Positions 11,701 through 22,460 of a stretch of DNA of 64,000 nt are shown here, one piece after another. This DNA is from Elephas maximus indicus (taxonomy: Eukaryota; Chordata; Mammalia; Proboscidea; Elephantidae). The stretch spans positions 85,368,721 to 85,432,720 of the forward strand of contig NC_064830.1 of assembly GCF_024166365.1 (NCBI RefSeq), written 5' to 3'. The stretch's first letter is position 1. The number at the start of each line of letters is the position of its first letter. The notes under the pieces were generated by a model. It searched no databases and was not told the DNA's origin. It worked only from the letters and a program-made list of their open reading frames with translations. The translations under genes were made by a program, and so were the position numbers.

Positions 11701-12240
11701 CTAATCATATCCAACAGTCTATCAAAATGCATTAAATTCTGTGGAAAGAATATCTAACGCTGGCATCAATGAAGAAAAGATTTGTGTGTCTTTGATAAAC
11801 CTTCTTCGAGAAAATTTGAAACTTATATCATCACTGTTAAACAACAATCCTTCAGAAGGTCAACAACACCCTTTTGGTTTGAAGGTAATTTTATGTTACA
11901 AGAAGAGCCAGTAATTACATTAAAAATCAAAATTACAAATGAACTTAAAAAATCCAAATTTTAGTTGCAGCACTATTTTAGTATCATCCTACATATTATC
12001 CAGAAAACATGTTTTAATTGTTCAGTTCCTGTTGTTTATAATGTTCTTTGATAGGGAAAAATAGTTCTCGAATTCTATTATATGTCATTTGTAATGGCAA
12101 AGGGTTTCCATCACATTAAAAACTTTTATTTCAGATATTTCCCCTTTGTGCACTTCATTGTGCCTTAGTTCTACTGAATACAACTAAATCCAAATGCCAC
12201 CAAGTATTTATTTTCATAAAAGAATTATTTTATATTTTAT
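8790..12240 (+). pseudogene. SYT14: SYT14 processed pseudogene
   Basis: Intronless but broken coding sequence for synaptotagmin-14. Recognisable pieces in order: near 9830, a MDKQKHGISSESEDEAL / YHEVLSRTHNSRL segment; near 10030-10200, a DMSAQGSSSQLSKPLYPEPE and DYDSQEQKFL segment leading into the first C2 domain; 10205-10390, a LVLLPIKKQ-like stretch; 10580-10640, a GRRFKTLAS-like stretch; 11287-11595, the second C2 domain to the C-terminus (KKTFAFQV, SLGLNSS, RWHTLLQ). About 110 parental codons between the acidic segment and DMSAQGSSS are missing, and there are many stops and frameshifts. Sequence after about 11600 is probably 3' UTR. From 8790 to 9800 the DNA is coding-like (a 70-codon open start with MDTVSSSGEDLTATVGSS) but I cannot assign it firmly; it may come from an alternative upstream part of the transcript. 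A separate retroposon interrupts it at 10641-11276. The whole copy lies inside arm A and is absent from arm B. Confidence 0.85.
10641..11276 (+). mobile_element. Poly(A)-tailed retroposon, longest copy in window, with 10-bp target duplication
   Basis: Flanked by the direct repeat ttggcatcaa at 10631-10640 and 11277-11286. It ends in 'cacaataaaaattatt' plus an A tail. It contains a purine-rich G-run block (gatgagagggtggaggggg) of the kind seen in L1 3' UTRs, then a 'ggtgtatataagtttttgtg' segment. Related 5'-truncated copies are at 29831-30120 and 63425-63754. The target duplications and A tails indicate L1-machinery insertion. It is either an L1 3' end or a non-autonomous family. The 133-codon open frame near its start is unsupported as a gene. 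Confidence 0.75.
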
Positions 12241-13564
12241 TAAGAAAAGATAAAAAAAGGGACTTCAGACAAAAAAAAATTTCAGACTACTGTAATTACT
12301 GAACAAAACGAAACAGAGACTGTACAGTTTTCCTTCTTCATTGCCAACAAACCTTTTCTTGGGAAGTGAGAATAAGCCTTGGTGGACTTTGCACAGAAAT
12401 AAAAATCACAGAATTATTTACTATTAAACCCAAGTAGAAGATGGAATTAAAAAAACAAAACAAAACAAGACAAAGAGGTCCCAAGTGCTATGGAGGGATT
12501 TCTCCAGGAGTGTCTGTTAATGCTGACAAGGCACATTCTCTTATACTGCCTGGTTCATTTTCTTACACCACACCATGGGATACTACAACACAAAGGCACA
12601 ATCAAGTTACAAAAATGGGGAAATCACCCAAAGACCCCTTAAACAACCAGAAGGGTGGTATGTACAGGAAAGGAGAATGAATTGGAGTTTGATGAGCTGG
12701 ATTCCAAAGACTGTTTCACAGTCCAATGCTACTGGTCATACAATCATGGAGAAGACACACCGCCTTGCAGCCCCATTGGTGATTTATGCGGTCATACATA
12801 TAAAATAACTTCATGAAGGTTAGTTATCTTACCCTGAAGAAAGAATGCAGAGTCTAACCATGAATTAATTCTAAGACCATGTTGAGGCTGCTAATTTCTC
12901 ACCTGAGTAAGAGAAATGTTGGGAGATCCGATGAGGAAAGACATTCTTATCAGATGAAATGGTTAAGAGCAAAATAGATATGGTGGTCAGGTTATGCCCA
13001 TACACTCTAATTTGTCTTGGTCTATGGTCTATACCTGTAAGAAATTAGGGAAAATGCACATATCCATTATTGCCACATGACCAACCTGATTAGAAAACCA
13101 AGCAAAATCTGTACGAATCTCCAAAAAGTAAATAGAATGAGACCTTTGTATGAAACAGTTTTCCTGTAAATATCCAGCCCAGGAACAAAAAATCAGAGCT
13201 GAAGTCCTCGTTCAGCAACTAACTAGGCCTTAATTTCCTTCTCTGCCAGTGAATGGGAATCATACCTGCTCTTGATCCCTAGTGAAGCTGTTAGGATATC
13301 AAATCAGGGAATGGCTCCAAAAGGCTTTGCACAGTATTATCACACAGTCTTGCAAATCTCCGAATTTTACCCAAAACACCATTATGTGACCAATAAAATC
13401 TTAGTTATCATAAAAATTTTCCTACTGTTATATTTCCACGCATGCAGAGAAAAAACATACCAAGGATAATTATTATCACACTGTTTGTAATAGCAAAATA
13501 GTATAAACCACCTAAATATCCATCAGTAGTCCGTAGACAAATAAAATATGATAGTGGTGGTAAG

Positions 13565-14395
13565 GACTCCTGATAGTACAGTCATTAAGCACTTGGCTGC
13601 CAACCAAAAGACTGACAGATCGAACTCACCGGCCACTCCACAGGAGAAAGATGTGGCAATTGGCTTGCATAAAGATTATTGTTCTTGTTGTTAGGTGGCT
13701 TTGAGTCATTTCTGACTCCTAGCTACCCTGTCTATGTACAACAGAACGAGATATTGCCCAGTCCTGGGCCATTCTCACAATCTGTGTTATGTTTGAGCTC
13801 ATTCTTGCACCCACTGTGTCAACCCATCTTATTGAAGGTCTTCCTTTTTTTCTCTTACCCTCTACCTTACCAAGCATGATGTCCTTCTCAAGGGACTAGT
13901 CCCTCCTGATGACATGTCCAAAGTACCTGGGACAGAGTCTCACCATCCTCGCTTCCAAGAAGCATTCTAGCTGTACTTCTAAGACAGACTTGAGCATTCT
14001 TCTGGCAGTCAATGTTATATTCAATACTCTTCACCAACACTATAATTCAAAGCCATCAATTCTTTTCGGCTCTTCCTTATTCAGTTGTTCAGCTTTCTCA
14101 TGCATACGAGGCAACAGAAAATACCATGGCTTGGGTCAGGCCCACCTTAGTGCCCGAAGTGACGTCTTTGCTTTTCAACATTTTAAAGAGGTCTTTTACA
14201 GCAGATTTGCCTGGTGTAATACGTTGTTTGATTTCTTGACTGCTGCTTCCATGGGCATTGATAGCAGAGCCAAGTAAAATGAAATCCTTGACCACTTCAA
14301 TAGTTTCTCCAAAAACCCTATGGGGCAATTCTACCCTGTGTCTATAGTGTCATTATGAATCAGAATCAACTTAATGACACCTAAAACAACAACTG
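13565..14395 (+). mobile_element. Afrotherian SINE split by an antisense RTE fragment
   Basis: The SINE head (tagtacagtcattaagcac, then gctgccaaccaaaagact) occupies 13565-13672. Its tail ('aaaccctatggggcaattcta' to 'gacacctaaaacaac') occupies about 14318-14395. Between them, 13673-14317 is an antisense 3' part of an RTE LINE, including a minus-strand frame with FILLGSAINAHGSSSQEIK. The block is flanked by accaccac-type repeats and is absent at the matching point of arm B (about 54095). Confidence 0.75.
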
Positions 14396-14552
14396 GTGGT
14401 GGTCATGGGGGGCCTACTAGGCAGATGGACGGCATGGGTGGGCAAAAAACTGTGCATGGCATACCTTTTAATATATTTAATTTTTTTTCCACCAAGTGAT
14501 ATTCTTCAGAAATCAAATTTAAACAAATGGGGAATGTGAGAGAAGATTTCAA

Positions 14553-14673
14553 CTTTAATTTCTAGAAGGTGATGTCCATCTATGAATCAAGGTTTATAAT
14601 TTAAAATGACATTCTGTCTTCTGTAGAAATGCTTTTAGAAACCAACTGACACCATGGACTACAGCAGACTATC
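14553..14673 (-). pseudogene. LCMT1: LCMT1 exon 3 relic in arm A
   Basis: Minus strand, 121 bases against 122 in the functional exon at 53811-53932, about 80% identical. The acceptor AG is kept, but the donor reads TT instead of GT. In-frame stops appear, for example at the position of the Arg codon in GYFARVHG. The block CATTTCTACAGAAGACAG is perfectly kept. Confidence 0.9.
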
Positions 14674-14879
14674 CTAAGAGAGGGCCAGAGAAACAAGTTA
14701 TCACCAATGATGACAGAAACAAGCCCTGCAAAGTCCAACATACCAGAAGAACAAAACAAAAAAATTTATCCTTCTCCAGTGTCAGAATTTTATCTGTAGA
14801 CTTTATTGGATACGTAACAGCTTTCAAATTCTGTTATTTTTTTTAAAAGCCATTTAAACCAAAGTAAAAACAATCTTTA

Positions 14880-16185
14880 CAAGGTGATCCAACCGAATGT
14901 GGAAATTATTGAACAATATCATTAATATCACACGCAAGTTAAATTTTACTGAAGATCTTTCAAAAGCAGTTGCAGCAGTACATCAACAGGGAACTGCCAG
15001 AAATTTAAGCCGGATTCAGAAGAGATGGTGTGCCAGCGATATCATTGCTGATGTCAGATGGATCCTGGCTGAAAGCAGAGAGTACCAGAAAGACGTTTGC
15101 CTGTATTTTATTGACCATGCAAAGGCATTTGACTGTGTGGATCATAGCAATTGTGAATAACATTTGGAAGAATGGGAATTCCAGAACACTTAATTGTGCT
15201 CATGAGGAAACTGTACATAGATCAAGAGGCAGTTGTTTGAACAGAACAAGGGGATACTGCATGGTTTAAAGTCAGGAAGGGTGTGCATCAGGGTTGTATT
15301 CTTTCACCATACTTGTTCAATCTGTATGCTGAGCAACTAATCCAAGAAACTGGACTGTATGAAGAAGAATGTGGCATCAGGATTGGAGGAAGACTCATTA
15401 ACAACCTGCATTATAGAGATGACACAATCTTGATGCTGAAAGTGAAGAAGACTTGAAGCAGTTACTGATGAAGCCTTCAGTATGGACTATACCTCAATAT
15501 AAAGGAAACAAAAATCCTCACAACTGGATCAATAAGCAACATCACAATAAACAGAAAAGATTGAAGTTGTCAAAGATTTCATTTTACTTGGATCCACAAT
15601 CAACATCCATGGAAGCAGGAGTCAGGAAATCAAAGGACACATTGCACTGAGCAAAACTTCCGCAAAAGACCTCTTTAAAGTACTAAAAATCAAAGATGTT
15701 ACTTCAAGGACTAAGGTGCTCCGTACCCAAACCATGGTGTTTTCAATCGCCTCATATGCATGTGAAAGCTGGACAATGAATAAGGAAGACCTAAGAAGAA
15801 TTGTCACCTTTGAGTTATGGTGGTGGTGAAGAATATAGTATATGCCATGGACTGCCAAAAGAACAAACAAATCTGTCTTGGAAGAAGTACAACCAGAATG
15901 ATCCTTAGAAGCAAGGATGGCGAGTCTTTGTTTCACATACTTTGGACATGGTATCAAAAGGGATCAGTCCCTGGAGAAGGACATCATGATTGGTAAAGTG
16001 AAGGGTCAGCAAAAAAGAAGAAGACCCTCAATGAGATGAATTGACACAGTGGCTACAACAATGGACTCAAGCATAACAATGACCATGAGAATGGTGCAGG
16101 ACTGGGCAGTGTTTCATTCGGTTGTACATAGGGTTGCTGTGAGTCAGAACTGACTCAACGGCACCTAACAACAACAACAACAAAA
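14880..16185 (+). mobile_element. RTE-type LINE fragment (reverse transcriptase and 3' end)
   Basis: A degraded RTE element in sense orientation. It starts within the reverse transcriptase region ('ggtgatccaaccgaatgtgg', translated GDPTECGN-like) and passes a WILAESREYQKDVCL / FIDHAKAFDCVD segment. It ends with 'ggcacctaacaacaacaac'. The element closely parallels 38505-39785. It sits in arm A only, with arm homology resuming on both sides. Multiple frameshifts make it dead. Confidence 0.9.
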
Positions 16186-16514
16186 GACAATCTATTTAGT
16201 AGAGGAATTAATTACCTTATTGTAAGCATATAATCAAAGAGAATAAAATGTTCTATAACTTTATTACTGAAGTAAATTATTTTACTTATCTGATCCAAAT
16301 ATTCTTCTTGGAAATATGCCTTCTATCTACAGAGAAAGGTACTCAGTACCCTGGCAAAACTCAAAATTGCTAGATCAAATAGAAAATAATATTTAAGGTC
16401 AAGAAATGGAGCAGGTGAATATTAAAGCAAAGAAAGCCGTATTTCTTATTGTGTACCTTTCATCTTCACCTTGAATAGGCTGGACCCTCTATATAAAACG
16501 GCATCACAGATAAA

Positions 16515-16680
16515 AACAAAAACAGAAAACAAAACCTGTTGCTGTCCAGTCGATTCTGACTCACAGTGACCCTACAGCACAGAGCAGAACTGCCCCATAG
16601 GGTTTCCAAGGAGCAACTGGTTGATTTGAACTGCTCTTTTAGTTAGCAGCCAAATGCTTAACCACTATGTCACCACGGCA
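16515..16680 (-). mobile_element. Afrotherian SINE, arm A only
   Basis: Antisense SINE: 'ttgctgtccagtcgattctg', 'agcagaactgccccataggg', 'ttagcagccaaatgcttaac', 'accac'. Arm B homology (about 53235) continues across the point without it. Confidence 0.85.
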
Positions 16681-17744
16681 TCACGGGTAGAGGGGAGAAA
16701 AGCAAATGGTATCCCAATAAATGTACTTGCTAAACTTTGTGGTGGGGAGTGGGGAAATGAGATGGGAAATATAGAAAGGTGAAAGGAGGTTAGACTGGCT
16801 GTGTCCTACAGCCATGATGCTCAAAGTCTGAGAGTGAACTGTGTGTTACCAGAATGTGACTATTTTCAGAACAAAATGTGAGAGTAGCATTTAGGAACTT
16901 TCACTCCAGTTTGACGGGGTAGTTTCATGTGTGTTGCATCTACTAACAAATAATTTTGGCTTATGTTTTGTATTTTGAAAGATAGCTCAGATTGTCTTCC
17001 TCATTTTACTTTTCTTGTAAATCATTATTATTGTATTTTACAGAAAATGCCTCTAGAGCACAGGACAGAGTGGATGGGGCCTCTAGCCAGGCCTTGCCCT
17101 AACTAACTATTCCTGGCTTCATCCTCATCTCCCATTAAATATTGACACACTTAGTCTCAGGAGCCACTGCCTTAGATTTTCTTTGCATTTCTTACAGAGT
17201 CTCTCTAGTATCCATTTTAGGGTCATAATTCCTTGCACACACATGAATTGTGGTCATTTGGTCCATTTCACAATCTGGTTGAAAACAGGTCATGCTCCTG
17301 TCCCAAATTATTTGACTCCCTTGATGGGAATTACTTGCAGAGCCAAATAACTGTGTTACTAATACTCATACCAGTAAATCCACACTAATAATATATTCCA
17401 ATAATACTCATAACGCAACCAAAATTAATTCCTGACATGAATAGGTAGTTCATAGTAAAAATATATGTTTTTTAAACATATGAAAATTATGTTCAACCTC
17501 ACCCATAAAACGGACAAACATAAAATAAAATTAGATTGACACTATTTTTTCATCTATCACATTATCAGAGGTTAAAAAGTTTGATAAAACAGTGTATTGG
17601 AGAGAAGCTGGGAGATAATCAATCTCATGTACCTTTGTAAAAAATGCACACCAGAACACTCTCTCTTGACGATTGAATCCCTAAAATTTCAGGCTTCTCA
17701 GCTGACAAGGTAATGCCATAGAGAGGGAGCAGCTGGTTACCTAC

Positions 17745-17843
17745 CTCTGTTAATTTCTGAAGCCTTCCTGTCTTTAAAAAAAAAAGCCTCAAAAAAAATG
17801 TTGGATATAAGGGTCATGTCAGTAACCAATGCTTGCTTCAAAC
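17745..17843 (-). pseudogene. LCMT1: LCMT1 exon 2 relic in arm A, with GT donor
   Basis: Minus strand, 99 bases against 92 in the functional exon 2. It still reads as F-E-A-S-I-G-Y, then a stop where the functional Trp codon is, then HDPYIQHFF. An A/T-run expansion shifts the frame in the middle, and the end reads KASEINRG. The acceptor CAG is kept. The donor is AACAGAG|GTAGGT, a canonical GT, whereas the functional copy has GC at the same place. Confidence 0.9.
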
Positions 17844-19499
17844 CTGGAAAAGGTGAAAAAGGAGGCAGGTGACTATAGATTTGTAGGTTCAGGCCTAAGT
17901 GCCACTGCCCAGTTCCCAAGAACTAGGTCAAGGGGCCCTAGGAGAATCACCTAGATCAACATCAACAAATGAACATTCAGTGCCCCATTACCTTCCATCC
18001 AACTTTATATTCACATTCCATCACCCATCATGCCTCCCACAGGGGTCATTTCTCACCTCTCTGCCTCCCATATCCCTAATTACTTCATCAGGACCCTAAA
18101 CCAGCAAATATTTAATCTGTTACAAAATATAGAGAACTGACAAACATTCATTCATTCAGTCAAGTTACAGGCCAGAAGTAGTCAAATAACTCTACTCAAC
18201 TAAAAGTTCTATACCCAGAAGAAGGAAGAGTCAGATATTTGGCAAACATCACTAATTACTAAGTATTTTGTTTGACACTATATTACATGCTTGTCCTTAC
18301 AATTCCCTTAGGAAGGTCATAGTGAGGGAAGCCAGGAACAAACAAACAAAACAACTACACTACACTTTGGAAAATGCCATGGTAGACTAAACTCACTCTA
18401 CACTAGTCTACCTTACAAGGAATTAAAATGTTTTAGTGTTCCAAGTCTAGGAGCTGAATCCCAGATTACTACTGGAAACCTCTAGGCAACCATTAGTGGC
18501 ACTGTTCTTAGAACAACTAAGAAGTCATGGAAAGAACCAGACTCCCTCAGGCCATGACCAATACACTGTGGTCCTGGGTCTATTCTTCATCTCAACATCT
18601 ATTTCATGAAAGAGTAGTTTGTTTGTTTTTAATCATTAGCCAGTTTGAGTCAGGTTTCTGTTACTTGAAGCCCAAGGCATCCTGATACCCTGAGTAATAC
18701 ACCCACTTCCTAGTTAGTTGATAAATATGCTGAAATTTAAGGTATATACGCTGGCTCTCTCACTTAGATTATGAGCTCCCAGGAGCAGTTACTACATCTT
18801 TTCTTTGTATTATCTGACAAGACTTACTGCTACCTTGACTACCACAGGTGTTGAAATTGTAGAAATTTTTCTCACACGGTCTCTCTCATCCATGTTTGAC
18901 ATACACATACACCCATAAGGAAGCGTGCAACCTAAAGGTTTATGTTAAGCTATTCAAAGCTGCAGCTCAATACAGAAACATACAAAACACTCACTAGTGG
19001 ACATGATTTGTTATAAGCCCAGACTGCACAAGGAAAATGGCAGACTCTCAAATCTTTACAACAGCGAACTTCCTCAGTTATTTAAAATAGTGTTTTTCGA
19101 CCAGTTTGTTGTGACACGAAATGAATTTCATAGTTTGTGGAGCTGCATTTTCAAAACAAGTGAAGTAGAATGCAGTACAGTAGAAAATACCAGTGTGTAC
19201 CACACACAGTAAGGGTTAAGATTTTTTTTTGTGAAATTTTTGTTTCAAGTGTGTGTTGTAGGAGTAAGTGCAGCAAAAAACGTATTTTCTCGCTGTGGGT
19301 GCAGACACTTTGGGAAACACTGATGTAAAAGAAATCCTCTATTACCATGTAGTGGTGAAAGTCATATCTGCCGTTGAAGCAAGAATGGTCCTCTACCACC
19401 TGCATCTCATGAAGAGAGTACCCATCCCACAATTTAGGATGGCAATGGATTGATAGATGTGCAGCAGTATAAAGCTCATACATTTATTTGGTCCATAGC

Positions 19500-19715
19500 A
19501 ACTGGAAGCAGATCTCCAGGTTTTTCTTTTGTGGCACCACCGAGCGGGTTCAAATCACCAATCTGTCTGTTATTAGTTCAGTGCAAGCCTTTCGTGCCAC
19601 CCAGGGATTGAACCACCACTTCGAATTCACTAGCCACTCCTTGGAAACCCTATGGTGCAGTTCTACTCTGTCCTATAGGGTCACTATGAGTCGGAGTTGA
19701 CTGGAAGGCAATGGG
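19500..19715. mobile_element. Composite Afrotherian SINE fragments, head to head
   Basis: 19500-19595 resembles the antisense longer SINE variant ('gaagcagatctccaggtttt'). 19600-19715 is a sense 3' half ('ccttggaaaccctatggtgc', 'tcactatgagtcggagttga'). Confidence 0.6.
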
Positions 19716-19925
19716 TTTGTTTCTGGGTTTATATGGCAGATATAGCTCTAAGTGATAACTAATATTCAATACAATTTAATTTTCACAGTCAGTCACCTTA
19801 AGAGGTGCATATTTTTACCCCCATTTTTATGATCAGGAAACTAAGGCACAGAATGGCTTAATAAAGTTCCCAAGTTTGTACTGCTGGGATCAGCTTCACT
19901 GAGAGCAAAGGTTAAAAATAACAGG

Positions 19926-20340
19926 GGTGTAGGAGAGTGTCTAGGCAGTGGGTACAGCAAGGAAGGAGAATGGACTGTTAGAGGAACTGAAAGGACAACC
20001 TGGAGGCTGGGAAAGTAGGCAGGGGCCATGGCAGAGCTGGGATCAGTTTGACAGAGGACCTGGTTCCAGTCCAAGCTCTGAGTCACTGTGCTTTGTCTCC
20101 ATGAATCCACAAAAAAGGACTTTAAAAAGGGATGATGATAAACTACTATATTCTGGCTAATTCTCATACTAGAGCTCTCTCCAATCAATATCCTACACCC
20201 CACATGGCCCCTGCCTACTTTTCCAGCCTCCAGGCTATTCTTTCACTTCCTTTGACAGTCCATTCTCCTTCCTCGCTCTACCCACTGCCTAGACACTCTG
20301 CTACAACCCAATTATTTTAACCTTTGCTCCCTGCTTAAAA
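19926..20340. repeat. Inverted repeat inside arm A
   Basis: 19926-20035 (plus) and about 20190-20340 (minus) are copies of one sequence of about 110-130 bases (key block ggagaatggactgttagagg). They are separated by about 160 bases containing 'gtgctttgtctccatgaatc'. Arm B has a single related copy at 43200-43420. Confidence 0.8.
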
Positions 20341-21181
20341 CAAAACAAAACAAAAGGCCTAAATTACAAGCTCTAAGAGTACCTTGTACTTCTTCTCAGT
20401 ACTCAATTCAAAATTATACTTGTGTATTTTGTGGGTAACTATTTGTTTCCTATCTCTGTTTTTCAATGAAACCATGACTTCTAGTAGGTCAGACACCACG
20501 CCTGACTTGTTCATCATTATTCCCAATTATCGAATACCCAGCAACCAACACAGAGTAAGTGCCAGGCACAAAGGAAGTTCTCAATAATTTGTGTTGAATG
20601 AAGGAATAAATGAAAAGAGTACACCCAAGCCCCATGTTTTCTTTTTCTCTCACGCGTATGCTCGCACACCTCCGTGCTACCAAACCCTTAACAGTGGTGA
20701 CCCTTGTAGCACATGGACAAGAGCTCTGCAAACAGATTGGTGTGGTTCTTGTTTGGCCTAAGTTTCAGGTGCACAGTGGGGATCATGACAACCTCCCAAA
20801 CCTCCCCTAGTGGGAATGTAACCAACAAAAGAGGGAGAACCAGCATTTCTCTTTTTCATAACCCATCAAGACTATAGTTATTATGGACTTCATGTTGGCC
20901 ATTCTAGCAAAACATTAGCTCTCAGAAGGTGGGCACCACATCTGCCTGGTTCACCACACTATCACCAATCACAGGATGCCTACGGCTTGCACCCTGCCTG
21001 GCACACAGCAAGCCTTCAGTCGTCGTTAGTTAAATAAATGAAGTTTTGCTTTGTGCACTTCCCAGGTATGAGGTGGGGATCGCCCAGCTAATGCCACACA
21101 ACCATTTTGGCATAGGAGCATATTACTTCTACACAGAAGCACCTTCCATCTAGTGCCGCTCGCCCTGTGCCCAGCAGGCAG

Positions 21182-21298
21182 CTCTTTCACAGGTAAGCAC
21201 GTCACAGGTATCAGGATGCCATCGTCACCTCGAAGCTCGATGTGGAGGAAAAGAAGGTGACTGGTGATCGAGGAGGCCCCCCTCAGGCTAGTGGCCAT
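21182..21298 (-). pseudogene. LCMT1: LCMT1 exon 1 relic in arm A
   Basis: Minus strand. The start codon (21298-21296) and M-A-T-S-L-R-G are kept, against M-A-A-S-L-R-G in the functional gene, then a frameshift follows. The end CTGTGAAAGAG matches CTGTGCAAGAG, but the donor is mutated from GT to CT (CTGCCT). The open 182-codon frame across 21026-21574 comes from the GC-rich promoter and exon and is not a credible protein. Confidence 0.9.
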
Positions 21299-21720
21299 GG
21301 AATGGGCGGCTCCGGGATACTGTGGCTTCCAGGGACAGAAAGCAGGGTCCACAGGCACCCCTGGTGAAGAAGTGAGCCACAGGTAAAAAGCAGAACAGGC
21401 CTGACTCAGCAGACGCAGAGCAATGCAGCCGCCCACGATGGCTGCCAAGCAACCTTCCCGCTCGTTAACACCTCTGCCAAGACATTTCTTGAGCAGTTTT
21501 CCCTGCCCCTTCACTCTGCGCCAGTGCTCATTGGAGAACTCCTTCCCATCCACCCTTCCCCTGTCCCCTCCCACTCCATCCGATCTGAAAGTTCACCAAC
21601 GGAGAAAGTAAACGGAAATTGACCGGAGAGGACCGCAATCCCTTCTGGGAAGTGTAGTCTTAGGCGCCTTGGAAGGCCTCAGGGTGTGGTAGTGCTGGTC
21701 ACGGAATTTTATAACTATAA
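21299..21720 (-). promoter_or_regulatory. Duplicated LCMT1 promoter (arm A)
   Basis: Matches 40860-41218 base for base in long stretches. A ZNF143-type site is kept at 21633-21658 (minus strand, ACTACACTTCCCAGAA then GATTGCGG), and a CCAAT box (ctccaatgag) remains. The ETS site (ACTTCCGGG in arm B) and the GC box (GGGCGGGG becomes GGGCAGGG) are lost. It could still fire leftward, but transcription is not shown. Confidence 0.7.
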
Positions 21721-22089
21721 TTAACTTCGGGGCGAAAGGGCAAGCAGGATCGGCAGCACTGGGGCGAAGGGCAAAGACTCAAGCCCTAGGAAACAAGTGT
21801 CAGTTGTTACACGCACTTGGGCTCAATCTCATTCGACAATTTCACAACAGGTACTGTGCTGAGGGCTTTACACATACAGTCAGTCCTCTGAGATCTTCAC
21901 GACGACCCTAGCAGGTAGGTATGAAGGAATAATTAACTCAGTTTCACAGATGAAGAGCCGGCAGTAAAAAGGTTGATAATTGCCCAAAACTGTGTAGCCT
22001 AGGAGGAGTCCCCGAGTTGTGTAAACGGCTCACAAGCTCGGTTGCTAGAGGTTCAGGTCAACCCAGGAGCCGCAGAAGAAAGGCTTTTG

Positions 22090-22200
22090 ACTATAAACTT
22101 CTGAAAAACCAGTCATTGAAAACCCTATAGAGTACAATTCTTTTCTGACACACATGGAAGTAGCAGTGAGTTGGGGTCACTCTAGGGCAGCTGGTAGTGG
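22090..22200 (+). mobile_element. Degenerate Afrotherian SINE 3' part
   Basis: 'cattgaaaaccctatagagt' and 'tctgacacacatgg' followed by a 'ggtcactctagggcagctggt' ending match the 3' half of the longer SINE variant, with many changes. Confidence 0.55.
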
Positions 22201-22291
22201 TGGTGGATGTGCCTAGGATGTGGCAGGACCAGGAGAATCTAGTCAAACCCAGATGCAGTTAAGAGGATTTACAACACTGTAAAGTGGTAAA

Positions 22292-22449
22292 GGAGCCCTG
22301 GTGGCACAGTGATTAAGAGCTTGGCTGCTAACCAAAATGTGGGCAGTTCAAATCCACCAGCTGCTCCTTCGAAACCCTACAGGGGGCAACTCTACTCTGT
22401 CCTATAGAGTCACTATGAGTTGGACTCAGTGGCAACCAGTTTGGCTTGG
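22292..22449 (+). mobile_element. Afrotherian SINE with perfect 11-bp target duplication
   Basis: Head 'ggagccctggtggcacagtg', tail 'ctatgagttggactcagtgg'. Flanked by aaagtggtaaa at 22281-22291 and 22450-22460. It lies within 10-20 bases of the position of the SINE at 40328-40482 in the other arm, in the matching relative orientation. Confidence 0.9.
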
Positions 22450-22460
22450 AAAGTGGTAAA

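Noticed and set aside
21026-21574. 182-codon minus-strand frame
   Set aside because: It spans the duplicated LCMT1 promoter and exon 1 relic. Only the short MATSLRG start is homologous to a protein, and the rest is promoter DNA read through.
4990-21720. Arm A as a second working LCMT1 gene
   Set aside because: Exon 1 has a frameshift and a CT donor, exon 2 a stop and expansion, exon 3 stops and a lost donor, and exon 4 is deleted.
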